Shown here one piece after another: positions 1 through 9,115 of a DNA stretch of 64,000 bases. Every line of letters starts with the position of its first letter. Position 1 is the stretch's first letter. The notes beneath the pieces were generated by a model that saw only the letters and a program-made list of their open reading frames with translations, searched no databases and was not told where the DNA came from. The stretch is taken from the NCBI GenBank assembly GCA_013112725.1, contig JABFFZ010000015.1, positions 1 to 64,000 of the forward strand. The letters are read 5' to 3'. Source of the stretch: Chloroflexota bacterium. Lineage in GTDB: Bacteria > Chloroflexota > Anaerolineae > Promineifilales > Promineifilaceae. The position numbers and the translations under genes are program-made.

Positions 1-2
1 GA

Positions 3-224
3 GATGGGCAAACGGTGGAAAGTTATCTTCTTGTGGAAGACGCACCTTTTGGTTTGTGCTGTGACTGGTCGCCAGACGGCCGTGAAATTGTAATCGCCCT
101 TCTTGACAGACCATCAGAGATAAATGGTATCTACGTATTTAATCTGGAAGATGCCAGCTGGCGACAAATTCTGCCAGGATTTCAACTCGATAGAGGGCCA
201 ATCTGGATCCCGGAGATGCCTTAA
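3..224 (+). CDS. C-terminal end of a beta-propeller lipoprotein, 5' end outside the window
   Basis: Only the last 73 codons are present, and the reading frame is open to the left edge. The peptide contains a propeller-type motif (SPDGREIVIALL) and ends with a WRQILPGFQLDRGPIWIPEMP-like tail. That tail closely matches the end of the complete lipoprotein at 662-1948 (WRQILAGYYLTRWPAWSPEMP), so the two are tandem paralogues. It is followed by an M23 peptidase remnant, just as the downstream copy is followed by an intact M23 gene. Function is unknown; surface-anchored TolB-like propeller is inferred from the paralogue. Confidence 0.75.
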   Translation, partial: DGQTVESYLLVEDAPFGLCCDWSPDGREIVIALLDRPSEINGIYVFNLEDASWRQILPGFQLDRGPIWIPEMP

Positions 225-345
225 GGTCTGTACTAATGCGGAAACCATGTACCCATCTCTGGGCCTGGTTTCAGTATCTCAAAAATTAGTTTTATTACCA
301 AGAGGGTCTATCCCTTTACTTTATAGCATGCGAGGAGGTGTAATT

Positions 346-582
346 GTGTCCGCTACGGCTAGAAAAACAATCTTTCTGTTTATTTGTATCTTTAGCCTGA
401 GTGCTGTCCACCCATTTGTAAGCCCGCCAGCGATTGGAGCAGCCCAGGCTGCCACCTTTCTGACTCCGCCTTACTTTGGCACAAAAACGCTTAATGCCGT
501 CTGGATGTGGACGCCATCAGAGATGCCTGTCAAGCCAACCCGCCCGGAATTTACCGCCACCCTGCCTGGTCATCGTCCCTAA
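346..582 (+). pseudogene. truncated M23 peptidase copy (N-terminal remnant)
   Basis: A GTG start at 346 is preceded by a strong AGGAGG at 333-338. The 78-residue product has a signal peptide and then ATFLTPPYFGTKT, nearly identical to residues 36-48 of the intact M23 protein that starts at 1945 (TTFLTPPYFGTKT). After that the sequence leaves the family and stops, with no peptidase domain. It is best read as the 5' remnant of a duplicated peptidase gene. The gene pair layout (propeller gene then this start) mirrors the downstream unit. It could still make a short secreted peptide. Confidence 0.7.
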
Positions 583-597
583 TCCGTAATCCGTTTG

Positions 598-621
598 TAG
601 GAGGCACTTCAGTGCCTCCTA
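598..621. terminator. hairpin in the gap between duplicated units
   Basis: AGGAGGCACT and AGTGCCTCCT form a 10-bp stem around a two-base loop, just before the SD of the lipoprotein gene at 662. No T-run follows, so a termination role is only a guess. Two copies of AATCCGT precede it (580-594), a word also used in other intergenic hairpins of this window. Confidence 0.5.
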
Positions 622-661
622 ATGGCGATGAATCGCCTACTACGAACCTGAGGAGGTCAAT

Positions 662-1948
662 ATGAAACCCCAACACCTGTTGTTGAGCCTGGGTTGGCTG
701 CTATTGATAACCGGCTGCACGGCCGTTCCGGAAACAGCGGCCACAGCCCCCCCTACCCGCGTCGTGAGTGTGGCTACAACGCCCACTCCGGTTGTCTCGC
801 CTGTTCCGGACACGCCGCTCTTGCCGCCATTTTCTACACCCACATCCACTCCGCCCCCCACCCTTTCGCTGGCCGAATTGCAGGCGACATACACCGCCCA
901 AGCCGCAGCCTATACCCCGCCACCCACCCAAGGGCCTACTCTGACCCACACTCCCAGCCCCACCTTCACTCCTATCTCTGGTCCAGTCTGGCCCATTCTT
1001 TTTGCTGGTGGGCCGTGTGTAGCCGGGTATTCCATTTGCGATCAGGACGCCGTACACGAGTGGGGCTGGTTCCAGATTTACAGTGATGGTTCTGGCTTTA
1101 GGCCAGTACCCCAGCTTAACATTCATCCTGAGTTTCTTATTCAGGACATTCGTTTCTCACCTGATGGAACCAAAATGGCTTACTGGGCCTGGTCAGAACA
1201 AGGATACCGGTTATTTATGGCTGACCTGAACAACAGTAGTCCTCTAGAACTGGTAACTACTTCCTTCGAGCAGTCGGCCTGGATGCGGGGATTTGACTTT
1301 ATGCCGGGAACCGATTGCCTGGTGATATGGTGGTCAGACATTCAACAAGCAACAGATGTGGAAACTGTCTCTGTGGAGCAAGTCTGTCCCGGACAACCAG
1401 CCCCACAGGCATTGGATGTAATTGAGCTTCCCTTTGGTTCAGGCAGCTATCAGATGTCCCCCCAAGGAGATGCATTCCTGGCAGTCAGTCAAGATCGAGT
1501 ACATAACTGGCACCTGTCCATTGATGAACTGGGAGATGATGCACCACCGCGATTATTGTTCACCGCACCTGCACAAGAGGGACTGAGTATCGGTCCATTA
1601 TATTGGCAACCTGATGGCCAACAGATTCAATTTATTCAGAATATGCTTCACTTGAATGGCACGGCATCTCTGACCCATTATATAGTTAGCCATGATGGGC
1701 AAAGCGTGGAAAGCCAGCAAGAACTAACAATGCCTTTTGTCCTTGTGACTGGTGGCTGGTTGCAAGACGGGAAGGAAATCGTTTTTTTCTCTGGGCTAGG
1801 TGATTACAAGCCAGAAACTACAGGCGTTTATATTTTTGATCTAAACAACGGTATATGGCGGCAGATATTGGCCGGTTATTATCTCACCAGGTGGCCAGCC
1901 TGGAGTCCAGAAATGCCTTCAATAAATCAAGAGGAGATAACACCATGA
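662..1948 (+). CDS. lipoprotein with Pro/Thr linker and TolB-like beta-propeller
   Basis: The 428-residue product begins with a lipoprotein signal (lipobox LITGC at residues 16-20). A long Thr/Pro-rich spacer to about residue 110 would hold the domain away from the membrane. The rest contains propeller-type repeats such as RFSPDGTKMAYW. A clear SD (GAGGAGG) lies just upstream of the ATG. The stop overlaps the start of the M23 peptidase gene as ATGA, indicating translational coupling. The substrate or partner is unknown; a cell-surface role with the peptidase is inferred from the coupling. The gene has a tandem paralogue whose end lies at 3-224. Confidence 0.8.
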   Translation: MKPQHLLLSLGWLLLITGCTAVPETAATAPPTRVVSVATTPTPVVSPVPDTPLLPPFSTPTSTPPPTLSLAELQATYTAQAAAYTPPPTQGPTLTHTPSPTFTPISGPVWPILFAGGPCVAGYSICDQDAVHEWGWFQIYSDGSGFRPVPQLNIHPEFLIQDIRFSPDGTKMAYWAWSEQGYRLFMADLNNSSPLELVTTSFEQSAWMRGFDFMPGTDCLVIWWSDIQQATDVETVSVEQVCPGQPAPQALDVIELPFGSGSYQMSPQGDAFLAVSQDRVHNWHLSIDELGDDAPPRLLFTAPAQEGLSIGPLYWQPDGQQIQFIQNMLHLNGTASLTHYIVSHDGQSVESQQELTMPFVLVTGGWLQDGKEIVFFSGLGDYKPETTGVYIFDLNNGIWRQILAGYYLTRWPAWSPEMPSINQEEITP

Positions 1949-3804
1949 CAACTTTGCCTAAAAAAGTCTTTCCGTTTGGCGTATGTTTTCTTGGCCTTCT
2001 AGTTTACCTATATCTGGCAACCAGAGTACCTGTAAGCCAAGCCCAGGTTACGACATTTTTAACTCCGCCCTACTTCGGTACAAAGACGGTTTCCACCATA
2101 TTTGACCACCAATACCCAACCCTTTATGATCGCACTCCACCAGACGTTCCTGGCGGAAGTATGCATCGGGATGGTAATACCTATCCAGCTCCGGGGCCCT
2201 GCGCTGGCTACAGCGGTCATGCTGGCGTTGATTATGTTATGGTTTATGACTACGTGCTGGCGGCACACAGCGGTCAGGTTGTTAAAGCCGGCTGGATGCG
2301 CGAGAATGATCGTCGTTATGGCCTGGGGCTAATGGTAGAGATACAGACGACGGTAAACACTGGCACGTATACGTCACGGTATGGTCATCTCAGCGCTCTG
2401 ACAGTGCAAAACAATCAGCCCGTTGTACAGCAGAAAGTCATTGGTATTAGTGGTAAAACAGGGCACGTTGAAGGAGTACATGGCCTTCATTTACACTTTG
2501 AGATACACAAACGCCACACAAACGATCTGTTTTACCCAGTAAATCCATACGGTTGGGGGAGTACCAACCCCGATCCCTGGCAGAATTCAAATCTACCAAT
2601 TGGCCGACCAGCCAGCGTTAACTTGTGGCAAAATGCACCGGCCATTGGCTTTACCGGCGGTTGTCCACAGCAAATGTATGTGTCCGGTACGCCATTACTG
2701 CCATCCAATAACCCGCCCCTGGCCCCAGACTTAACCAACCCCGTACACCGGATAATAGATGATAGCGACACCAATCGTTTTGTTCAGTTTGGCCCTTCCT
2801 GGCAGACAGTAAACAATTGTGGCAGCCAGGGGCAGTGTTATGGCGGCACCTATCGCTGGCGTGTGCGTGCCAGCGGCGACACCTACAACAGCGCCTATGC
2901 CCAATGGAGGCCGCGCGTCCATGACCTGGTGGTGGGAACATATGACGTTTATGCCTACATTCCTAACCAACACGCCAATACAGTTCTGGCTTTCTACCGG
3001 ATTTACCATAATAACAAGGTGCATTGGGCCGGTATTGACCAGAGCCGGTTTAACAAACCTGGCTATTCACGCACCTGGGCCTACCTGGGGCGGTATGACT
3101 TTGACGATGGGCTGAACACCTTTCAAGCACAACAGATTGTCATTTACCACGATGGCGATGTGGCACAGGAAATGGCCGCTGATGCGGTGGCGCTGGTGCT
3201 GGCTGACGGCCCGCCAGACCTGAACCTGCCCATTGCCCTGGGTTCTGACGATGCGGGGCCATACCCAGATTACAATTGTAACTATGGCGAGTCCTGGCAG
3301 GAAATATACCTGGGACGTTGTTATACTGGCGCAGAAGTTGTGAGCGGCTTCCGGTTTAGCAATGTAGACATTCCGCAAGGTGCGGTTATTTCCCGGGCAC
3401 ATATTCACTTCACCGTAGATGGGTATCTGGAAATTGATCCGCTGCTTTTACGATTTTATGGCGATGAAGACCCGAACTCGCCCACATTTAGCCCGACCAA
3501 CCGTCCAGAAGACCGTTCACTGACTGCTGCCTGGCGCCGCTGGTACATCCCCGGCACGGATACATGGTCATGGGAACCGCCGCCGCAGCCGCCGCAGATC
3601 CGTTACAGTCCAAATTTAGCGTCTATAGCCCAAGAGATTGTGAATGACGCGGAATGGCAACCAGGCGGTTCTGCGCTGACCTTTATTGTCAAACCGCAAC
3701 TGGGCTTCAGCGGCACAGACCACCGGCGGGTGATGGCCTATGAAAGACCTGACGCACCGCCGGGCACATACGCGGCGCGGCTGCTGGTCTGGTTTGATGA
3801 ATAA
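1945..3804 (+). CDS. secreted M23 family metallopeptidase with golvesin-like C-terminal domain
   Basis: The start at 1945 is chosen because it overlaps the upstream stop (ATGA) and has GAGGAGA upstream. The 619-residue product has a signal peptide (about 1-34). The LytM/M23 domain spans about 85-200, with zinc ligands visible as GHAGVDY (H92, D96) and HLHFE (H182, H184), plus RYGHLS around H148. Peptidoglycan endopeptidase activity is typical for the family. Residues about 270-430 resemble a golvesin/Xly-type binding domain (YRWRV, AYAQWRP, YDVYAYIP). A further Cys-containing beta domain follows to the end. All key catalytic residues are present. Confidence 0.85.
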   Translation: MTTLPKKVFPFGVCFLGLLVYLYLATRVPVSQAQVTTFLTPPYFGTKTVSTIFDHQYPTLYDRTPPDVPGGSMHRDGNTYPAPGPCAGYSGHAGVDYVMVYDYVLAAHSGQVVKAGWMRENDRRYGLGLMVEIQTTVNTGTYTSRYGHLSALTVQNNQPVVQQKVIGISGKTGHVEGVHGLHLHFEIHKRHTNDLFYPVNPYGWGSTNPDPWQNSNLPIGRPASVNLWQNAPAIGFTGGCPQQMYVSGTPLLPSNNPPLAPDLTNPVHRIIDDSDTNRFVQFGPSWQTVNNCGSQGQCYGGTYRWRVRASGDTYNSAYAQWRPRVHDLVVGTYDVYAYIPNQHANTVLAFYRIYHNNKVHWAGIDQSRFNKPGYSRTWAYLGRYDFDDGLNTFQAQQIVIYHDGDVAQEMAADAVALVLADGPPDLNLPIALGSDDAGPYPDYNCNYGESWQEIYLGRCYTGAEVVSGFRFSNVDIPQGAVISRAHIHFTVDGYLEIDPLLLRFYGDEDPNSPTFSPTNRPEDRSLTAAWRRWYIPGTDTWSWEPPPQPPQIRYSPNLASIAQEIVNDAEWQPGGSALTFIVKPQLGFSGTDHRRVMAYERPDAPPGTYAARLLVWFDE

Positions 3805-3878
3805 ACCTGCTGAATATTCCGCGAAGTGACTGGCAGGCAAGCGCCAGGCAAGGGTGGCGGGCCAAACTGCTAAGCCTC

Positions 3879-3911
3879 AGGTGCGACGCACTTTTGAAGT
3901 GCGTCGCACCT
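3879..3911. terminator. hairpin between convergent genes
   Basis: AGGTGCGACGCACTT and AAGTGCGTCGCACCT make a 15-bp stem with a three-base loop. It sits between the converging ends of the M23 gene (3804) and phoU (3920), where a bidirectional terminator is expected. There is no strong T-run. Confidence 0.6.
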
Positions 3912-3919
3912 CAATCGTT

Positions 3920-4579
3920 TCACACGTATTCCTCAAACTTGCCCGTAATCATGTACCCCACCCATTCACAAATGTTCCCCACCCGGTCGGCGGAACGTTC
4001 CAGATTATGGTTGGCCCATCCCAGCCGGTTGATGTCCTCATAAGACGTCAGGTTGTGCATAAACGCTTCCGTCATCTTTTTCAGCGCCTTGTTAAACAAT
4101 TCATCCACGATGTCGTCCTCCGCCGGGATGGCCCGCACCAGGGCTTCGTCCCGGTTGATAAAGGCATCCAGCGCCCGGTGCAACATGGAGCCGGTTTTGG
4201 CCGCCATTTCCGGGAACTCGGCCATCAACTCCGCCGGGATGGGGTCGCTGTTCATCATCAGGCTGATACGGCCGATCCCTTTGGCATAGTCGTGGATGCG
4301 CTCCAACTCGTTGGCAATGTTCATCACAGCGGCGATCAGCCGTAAATCTTTGGCCGTCGGCTGTTGGGTGGCAATCAGCGTCAGCGCCTCCATATTCAGC
4401 GTCAACTGCCGCTGATTGATCCAGTGGTCGGCTTCAATCACCCGCTGTGAACGTTTCAGGTCACGGGCGCGCAGGGCGTCTACGGCCGTGACCAGATTCT
4501 CCTCCACCTCACTACCCATGCGCAAAATCTCATCCTGCAAATGTCGCAAATCTCGATCAAAATGCTCGCGTACTATCAT
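3920..4579 (-). CDS. phoU: phosphate signalling complex protein PhoU
   Basis: The 219-residue product is a full-length PhoU made of two similar three-helix halves. Family motifs are visible: ATQQPTAKDLRLI in the first half, with ANELERIHDYAKGIGR, and NHNLERSADRVGNICEW in the second. PhoU normally damps PhoR signalling and Pst transport at the inner membrane. It is the last gene of a leftward pstS-pstC-pstA-pstB-phoU order. A second phoU lies at 23469-24143, presumably serving the other Pst set or the same kinase. Confidence 0.93.
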   Translation of the reverse strand: MIVREHFDRDLRHLQDEILRMGSEVEENLVTAVDALRARDLKRSQRVIEADHWINQRQLTLNMEALTLIATQQPTAKDLRLIAAVMNIANELERIHDYAKGIGRISLMMNSDPIPAELMAEFPEMAAKTGSMLHRALDAFINRDEALVRAIPAEDDIVDELFNKALKKMTEAFMHNLTSYEDINRLGWANHNLERSADRVGNICEWVGYMITGKFEEYV

Positions 4580-4601
4580 TTTCGTTTCCTTACGGAGATC
4601 A

Positions 4602-4651
4602 GAGATTGGAGATTAGAGATTGACCATCTCCAATCTCTAATCTCCAATCTC
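4602..4651. repeat. iterated-word hairpin (GATTGGAGATTAGA family)
   Basis: The left arm is built from GAGATTGGAGATTAGAGATT and the right arm is its inverted counterpart, ATCTCCAATCTCTAATCTCC, separated by a few bases. It lies between pstB and phoU. The same word family recurs at 14163-14234, and inside a coding region near 19760. Confidence 0.8.
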
Positions 4652-4655
4652 CTCT

Positions 4656-5444
4656 TTACCCAAACCGCCCCGTAATATACTGCTCCGTCAATTCATTTTT
4701 GGGATTCGTAAACAGTTCGTTCGTCTCGTTATACTCTTCCAGATAGCCGGCCCGGTCTTCGTCCATGTTGAAAAAGGCGGTGTAATCAGAAGCGCGCGCC
4801 GCCTGCTGCATGTTGTGGGTGACGATGATGATGGTATAGCTCTTCTTGAGTTCTTGAATCAATTCCTCAATTTTCAAGGTTGCCACCGGGTCTAGCGCCG
4901 AGGTGGGTTCGTCCATCAGGATGATCTCCGGTTTCACGGCGATGGTGCGGGCAATGCACAACCGCTGCTGCTGCCCGCCGGAGAGGGAATAACCACTCTG
5001 GTCCAGTTTATCTTTCACCTCGTCCCACAACGCCGCCTGGCGCAGCGCGCTTTCTACCAGATCATCCATATTCCCTTTGAAGCCGTTAACGCGCGCGCCC
5101 CAGGCCACATTTTCATAAATGCTTTTGGGGAAGGGGTTCGGTTTTTGGAACACCATGCCAATGTGGCGGCGCACTTCCACCGGGTCTACGCCGGCGTCAT
5201 AAATGTTGTGGTTGTGATACAGCACCTCGCCTTCGACGCGGGCGGTGGCTACCAGGTCATTCATGCGGTTAAAGGAGCGCAGCACGGTGCTTTTACCGCA
5301 GCCAGACGGCCCAATGAGGGCACTGATTTGGTGCGAGGGGAATTGCAGGGTGATGTCCTTCACGGCGCGGAAATTGCCATAATACACGTGCATATTGTTG
5401 GCTTGGATGGCGATATGTCCGTTAGAGTGGACTGTGTTGGTCAT
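4656..5444 (-). CDS. pstB: phosphate ABC transporter ATP-binding protein PstB
   Basis: The 262-residue product has all canonical NBD motifs: Walker [11 protein letters not shown]-loop VFQKPNPFP, signature LSGGQQQRL, Walker B IILMDEP with the catalytic Glu, and H-loop [10 protein letters not shown]. It ends in ITGRFG, typical of PstB. It powers phosphate import with the PstC/PstA genes directly upstream. It is the normal reference for judging the two altered PstB-like proteins encoded at 13401-15000. Confidence 0.95.
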   Translation of the reverse strand: MTNTVHSNGHIAIQANNMHVYYGNFRAVKDITLQFPSHQISALIGPSGCGKSTVLRSFNRMNDLVATARVEGEVLYHNHNIYDAGVDPVEVRRHIGMVFQKPNPFPKSIYENVAWGARVNGFKGNMDDLVESALRQAALWDEVKDKLDQSGYSLSGGQQQRLCIARTIAVKPEIILMDEPTSALDPVATLKIEELIQELKKSYTIIIVTHNMQQAARASDYTAFFNMDEDRAGYLEEYNETNELFTNPKNELTEQYITGRFG

Positions 5445-5460
5445 AGTACCTCTGGGAAGA

Positions 5461-5516
5461 GGTAATTGAGTAATTGGGTAATTGGGTAATTACTCAATTA
5501 CTCAATTACCCAATTA
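5461..5516. repeat. iterated-word hairpin (TAATTGGG family)
   Basis: Tandem GGTAATTG/GTAATTGGG words are followed by their inverse (TTACTCAATTACTCAATTAC), giving a long AT-rich stem between pstA and pstB. The same family recurs at 9043, 25049, 38364 and 54690, and a copy lies inside the gene at 17440-20595. Confidence 0.8.
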
Positions 5517-7766
5517 CATTCTTACCGAATAGCGATTCCGCAAAAACACGGCCGTCGCATTCAGCGCCAGCAACATGACCAACAGCACCAAAATAGCGGC
5601 GGCGGCAATGTTGCGGAATTCGGCCTGGGGCCGGGATGTCCATTGATAAATCTGGATGGGTAAAGTCGTGAATTTAGAAAACGGCCCGGACGGGTCCAGG
5701 GCGATAAAGGTCGAAGCCCCCACCACCACCAGCGGCGCCGTCTCGCCAATGGCGCGGGAAACGGCCAGGATGGTGCCGGTGAGGATGCCGGGCAGGGCCA
5801 CCGGCAAGACGTGGTGCCACGTCGTCTGCCATTTGGTAGCGCCCAGGGCCAGCCCGGCCTGCCGCAACGAGTTGGGCACCGCCCGCAGCGCCTCCTGCGC
5901 ATTGATGATCAGCAGCGGTAGGATGAGCAGCCCCAGGGTGAGACCGGCGGAGAGGATGGTACGGCCGTTGGCCGTTGTGGGATCCGTCACCTCCCCAAAA
6001 GCGGCCCCGCTGGTAAACGATTCCAGCGCCCGCACAAAAATAGCCAGCCCCAACATGCCATAGATAATGGAGGGCACCCCGGCCAGATTGTTGATATTCG
6101 TTTGCAGCAGCCGGTTCAGCCGGTTGTCGGCGGCATACTCTTCCAAATAAATGGCCGCGCCTACCCCCACCGGGAAGGAAAAAATAATTGTGACGGCAAT
6201 CACAAATAGCGAGCCGAGAATGGCGGTGCGCACCCCGGCCAGTTCTGGCGTGCTGGATTGGGCATTGGTCACAAAATCCCGGTTAACCCAGGCGCGAAAT
6301 TCCAGGTCGCCATTGGGGTAACTTTCCGCGGCTTCCGCCTGAATGGCGCGCCGGTTTAAGACACTGTTGAGCAGCGTATAGGTTTTCACCACATCGGGTT
6401 TCACCACCTCCGTCATCAGCAGGTCATAGATGTTATCCCGGCTGCGTACCGGGGCCGTACAGCCGGTGGGGCGGGCAGCGGGCGGCTGGGCGCACACCTC
6501 GTTCCACAAATCGGGCGATTCAAAAAGCAGGGCATTTTCAAAAAAACGTTGTTCCCGCTCCAGGGCGCGGCCACGACCAACGCTAATATTGGTCGCCAGC
6601 AGACGCGCCAGTTCTTCTTTGGATAGATCAGATAAGCGGGCGTCATAAACCGCGTCGGTGAAAAAGTCCAGTGTGCCACTGTCCGCGCCGGGGATGAAGC
6701 GATAGATAGGTTCATCCGGCCAGGCCGGGTTTACGTCCGCCCACGTCTGGGCTATGGTGAATACCTGCTGCAACTCTTCCTGGGTGAGATTGGTCACGAA
6801 GTCGTTTTGGGCGTTGACTACCACCGCCAGCGCGTCTGTGCCCACGCGGAATTCCTGGGGGAAACGGCCGTTTTTGCGGCATACTTCAAACTCTCCTGAC
6901 TGGATGGGGCGGCTGGCGGCGGCTATGTCTGCCTTACCGTCGCAAAAAGCGGCAATACCGGCCGTCGTCCCTACACTTTGATTGTTATAGACGCCCTCAT
7001 AACCGGCAGCCTGATAGGCAGCCAGCATATGATCTGTGAGTGGATAAACGGTGGAACTCCCGGCAATGGTAAAGTTGCCCAGGATGCCGGAGGGGTTGAT
7101 GGCCGCCCACTGCCCCGGCTGTAGCCCCAAATTGGCATTGGCCCGAATCCAGTTTCGCTGCGAAAAGGTCAGGTCTTCCTGACTGGTGGGCAAATACCCC
7201 ACCTGCTCAATTTCCGCGTTCACGTTGGTCAATAGATAGTTCATAAAGACATTGGCCGCCTGATTGTTGCTTAATATATCGGCGGTGGTGTACAGGAAGA
7301 GGGGGCGCACCAGGGGGTATGCGCCGGATAGGGCTGTCTCTTCATTCGGCAGATCTCCATCAATCGCCACCAACTTCAGCCTGTCCCGGTTTTGCTGGTA
7401 ATAGGCATTGCCAAAAAAACCAATCCCATTAGGGTTGGCAGCCACGCCGTCGGCCAGTTCATTGTCATCTTCGCTGGTGAGGGTGTTGCTGGCGCTTAAC
7501 AATTGCATAGCCACCACATCCAGCGCCAACCGTTCCGGGTCTTCTCTATTAATGACCACCACATAACCAAAAGCGTCGTTTACTATCGTTGCCAGCAGCG
7601 CCACCAGCGAAGCAATGGCCATCAGCAGCGCCAACATGAAAAAGATGCGCCACCACAGACCACGCCGGTTACGGACATCTATCTGCTGTTTGATCGCGTC
7701 CCCCTGTGGATATCCGGTATCCTCATCCTGAAAGAATCGTTGTGGTTGATTGTCTAATTTGCCCAT
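5514..7766 (-). CDS. pstA: PstA permease fused to a circularly permuted PstS-like domain
   Basis: The product is 750 residues, where PstA is usually about 280-300. TM1 is at about residues 38-62. Residues about 88-210 match the C-terminal half of the PstS encoded next door (FFGNAYYQQNRDRLKLV, YPLVRPLFLYT). Residues about 231-375 match the N-terminal half (IAGSSTVYPLTDHM, ASRPI, RVGTDALAVVVN, GADSGTLDFF). The order is therefore reversed relative to PstS. An extracytoplasmic spacer to about 505 precedes the permease core (511-750) with EEYA and a LAGVPSIIYG motif typical of PstA. The phosphate-binding loops look intact, so a tethered binding domain is inferred. There is no internal stop or frame change. 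Confidence 0.88.
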   Translation of the reverse strand: MGKLDNQPQRFFQDEDTGYPQGDAIKQQIDVRNRRGLWWRIFFMLALLMAIASLVALLATIVNDAFGYVVVINREDPERLALDVVAMQLLSASNTLTSEDDNELADGVAANPNGIGFFGNAYYQQNRDRLKLVAIDGDLPNEETALSGAYPLVRPLFLYTTADILSNNQAANVFMNYLLTNVNAEIEQVGYLPTSQEDLTFSQRNWIRANANLGLQPGQWAAINPSGILGNFTIAGSSTVYPLTDHMLAAYQAAGYEGVYNNQSVGTTAGIAAFCDGKADIAAASRPIQSGEFEVCRKNGRFPQEFRVGTDALAVVVNAQNDFVTNLTQEELQQVFTIAQTWADVNPAWPDEPIYRFIPGADSGTLDFFTDAVYDARLSDLSKEELARLLATNISVGRGRALEREQRFFENALLFESPDLWNEVCAQPPAARPTGCTAPVRSRDNIYDLLMTEVVKPDVVKTYTLLNSVLNRRAIQAEAAESYPNGDLEFRAWVNRDFVTNAQSSTPELAGVRTAILGSLFVIAVTIIFSFPVGVGAAIYLEEYAADNRLNRLLQTNINNLAGVPSIIYGMLGLAIFVRALESFTSGAAFGEVTDPTTANGRTILSAGLTLGLLILPLLIINAQEALRAVPNSLRQAGLALGATKWQTTWHHVLPVALPGILTGTILAVSRAIGETAPLVVVGASTFIALDPSGPFSKFTTLPIQIYQWTSRPQAEFRNIAAAAILVLLVMLLALNATAVFLRNRYSVRM

Positions 7767-7777
7767 AAGAACCTGGA

Positions 7778-7809
7778 GAAGTTCAACTTTTCCCCAAAAG
7801 TTGAACTTC
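7778..7809. repeat. hairpin between pstC and pstA
   Basis: GAAGTTCAACTTTT and AAAAGTTGAACTTC form a 14-bp perfect stem with loop CCCC. It lies in the 44-nt gap between pstC and the pstA fusion, where it could tune relative expression. Confidence 0.7.
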
Positions 7810-7810
7810 T

Positions 7811-9022
7811 TTATTCATATACTTCCCGGTATTTATTCACAAAATAACGGGCCACAATGTTCAATATCAGCGTCATCAAAAACAGCATCAGACCAATGGC
7901 AAACAGGCTGTTGTAATCTATGGAGTCATAACTCAGATCGCCGCCGCTGATGCGCACAATATGCCCGGTCATCGTTTCCGCCGAGAGAAATGGGTTGAGA
8001 ACATAACCAAACAAGCTATCCTTGCCTAAGGTGAAATTTTTTGGCCCTGAACCGGCGGCAATGGCCACCACCATCGTCTCGCCGATGGCGCGGGAAATGG
8101 AGACGACAAAAGCCGCGGCAATGCCAGACAGAGCCGCTGGTGTAACCACTTTGAGCGAGACTTCCAGCTTGGTCGCTCCCAGCCCAAAGGCCGCTTCGCG
8201 CAGGGCGCGGGGCACGGCGTGCAGCGCGTCCTCACTCATGGAACTCATCAGCGGCACAATGAGAATGCCCACCACAATACCCGCCGACATAACGTTGAAA
8301 ATTTGTACGTTTTCCACGCCAAAAACGGAACGCAGCAGAGGGGTCATGAACACCAGCGCAAAAAAGCCATACACCACTGTGGGAATACCGGCCAAAATCT
8401 CTAATATGGGCTTGAGCGTGCTGCGCACTTTCTCCGAGGCATATTCGCTCAGGTAAATGGCGGTGGCCAGACCCACCGGCAAGGCCACAAACATGGCGAT
8501 GATGCTGGTGGCTATCGTGCCGTACAGCAGCGGCCAGATGCCGAACTGCCCCAACTGCGGCATCCAGTTGGTGCTGGTCAACGTGTCTATGACGTTCACA
8601 TCTTTAGCCCGCGCAATTTGCAGCCCGGCGGCGTAAGCAGCCGGTGTTGTTCCTTGCGCGCCGCGTTCCACGACGATGATATTGTCGTTCATAGCCGTGA
8701 TGATCATGACTTCATTGGTCAGCCGGATGACATCACCCACAAACAGGGCCGCGCCGGATGTGCCTACCTCAATTTCGGTCATTGTCGGGTCTACTTCGAC
8801 GGCGATACGCTTGTTGGTGGTGGCCCATTGCTGGCTGTTAAAGAGCGTAAATGATTCGGTGACCAGAATATAAACGATGCCTACGGTGGTAAATATGGAG
8901 AGTATTCCACAGAAAAATAAAAAGCCCTGAATGAGTATTTCGCCTACACGTGGCTTTTTCTGCAAGGAGATCGCGGTAATTTCCGTCTGGGCAAATGTGC
9001 TTGCCTGGGTGTGTATTGCCAT
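7811..9022 (-). CDS. pstC: phosphate ABC transporter permease PstC with enlarged first loop
   Basis: The 403-residue product is longer than usual PstC (about 300). TM1 (about residues 32-55) is followed by roughly 110 extra extracytoplasmic residues with a beta-rich look (TEIEVGTSGAALFVGDVIRL, VVERGAQGTTPA). The permease core comes next, with LSEYASEKVR, LAGIPTVVYGFFAL and RAIGETMVV. It partners with the PstA fusion downstream. The loop insert is not recognised as a PstS piece; it may form part of an external platform with the PstA-borne domain (inference). Confidence 0.92.
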   Translation of the reverse strand: MAIHTQASTFAQTEITAISLQKKPRVGEILIQGFLFFCGILSIFTTVGIVYILVTESFTLFNSQQWATTNKRIAVEVDPTMTEIEVGTSGAALFVGDVIRLTNEVMIITAMNDNIIVVERGAQGTTPAAYAAGLQIARAKDVNVIDTLTSTNWMPQLGQFGIWPLLYGTIATSIIAMFVALPVGLATAIYLSEYASEKVRSTLKPILEILAGIPTVVYGFFALVFMTPLLRSVFGVENVQIFNVMSAGIVVGILIVPLMSSMSEDALHAVPRALREAAFGLGATKLEVSLKVVTPAALSGIAAAFVVSISRAIGETMVVAIAAGSGPKNFTLGKDSLFGYVLNPFLSAETMTGHIVRISGGDLSYDSIDYNSLFAIGLMLFLMTLILNIVARYFVNKYREVYE

Positions 9023-9042
9023 TCCCTTTTCCCCTATAAAGC

Positions 9043-9113
9043 AATCAAGTAATTGGGTAATTGGGGCATCTCAGTTACCCAATTACTCAATTACCCAATT
9101 ACTCAATTACTAT
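9043..9113. repeat. iterated-word hairpin (TAATTGGG family)
   Basis: AGTAATTGGGTAATTGGG on the left arm pairs with several CCCAATTACTCAATTA words on the right. It fills most of the gap between pstS and pstC of the leftward operon. Confidence 0.75.
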
Positions 9114-9115
9114 CT

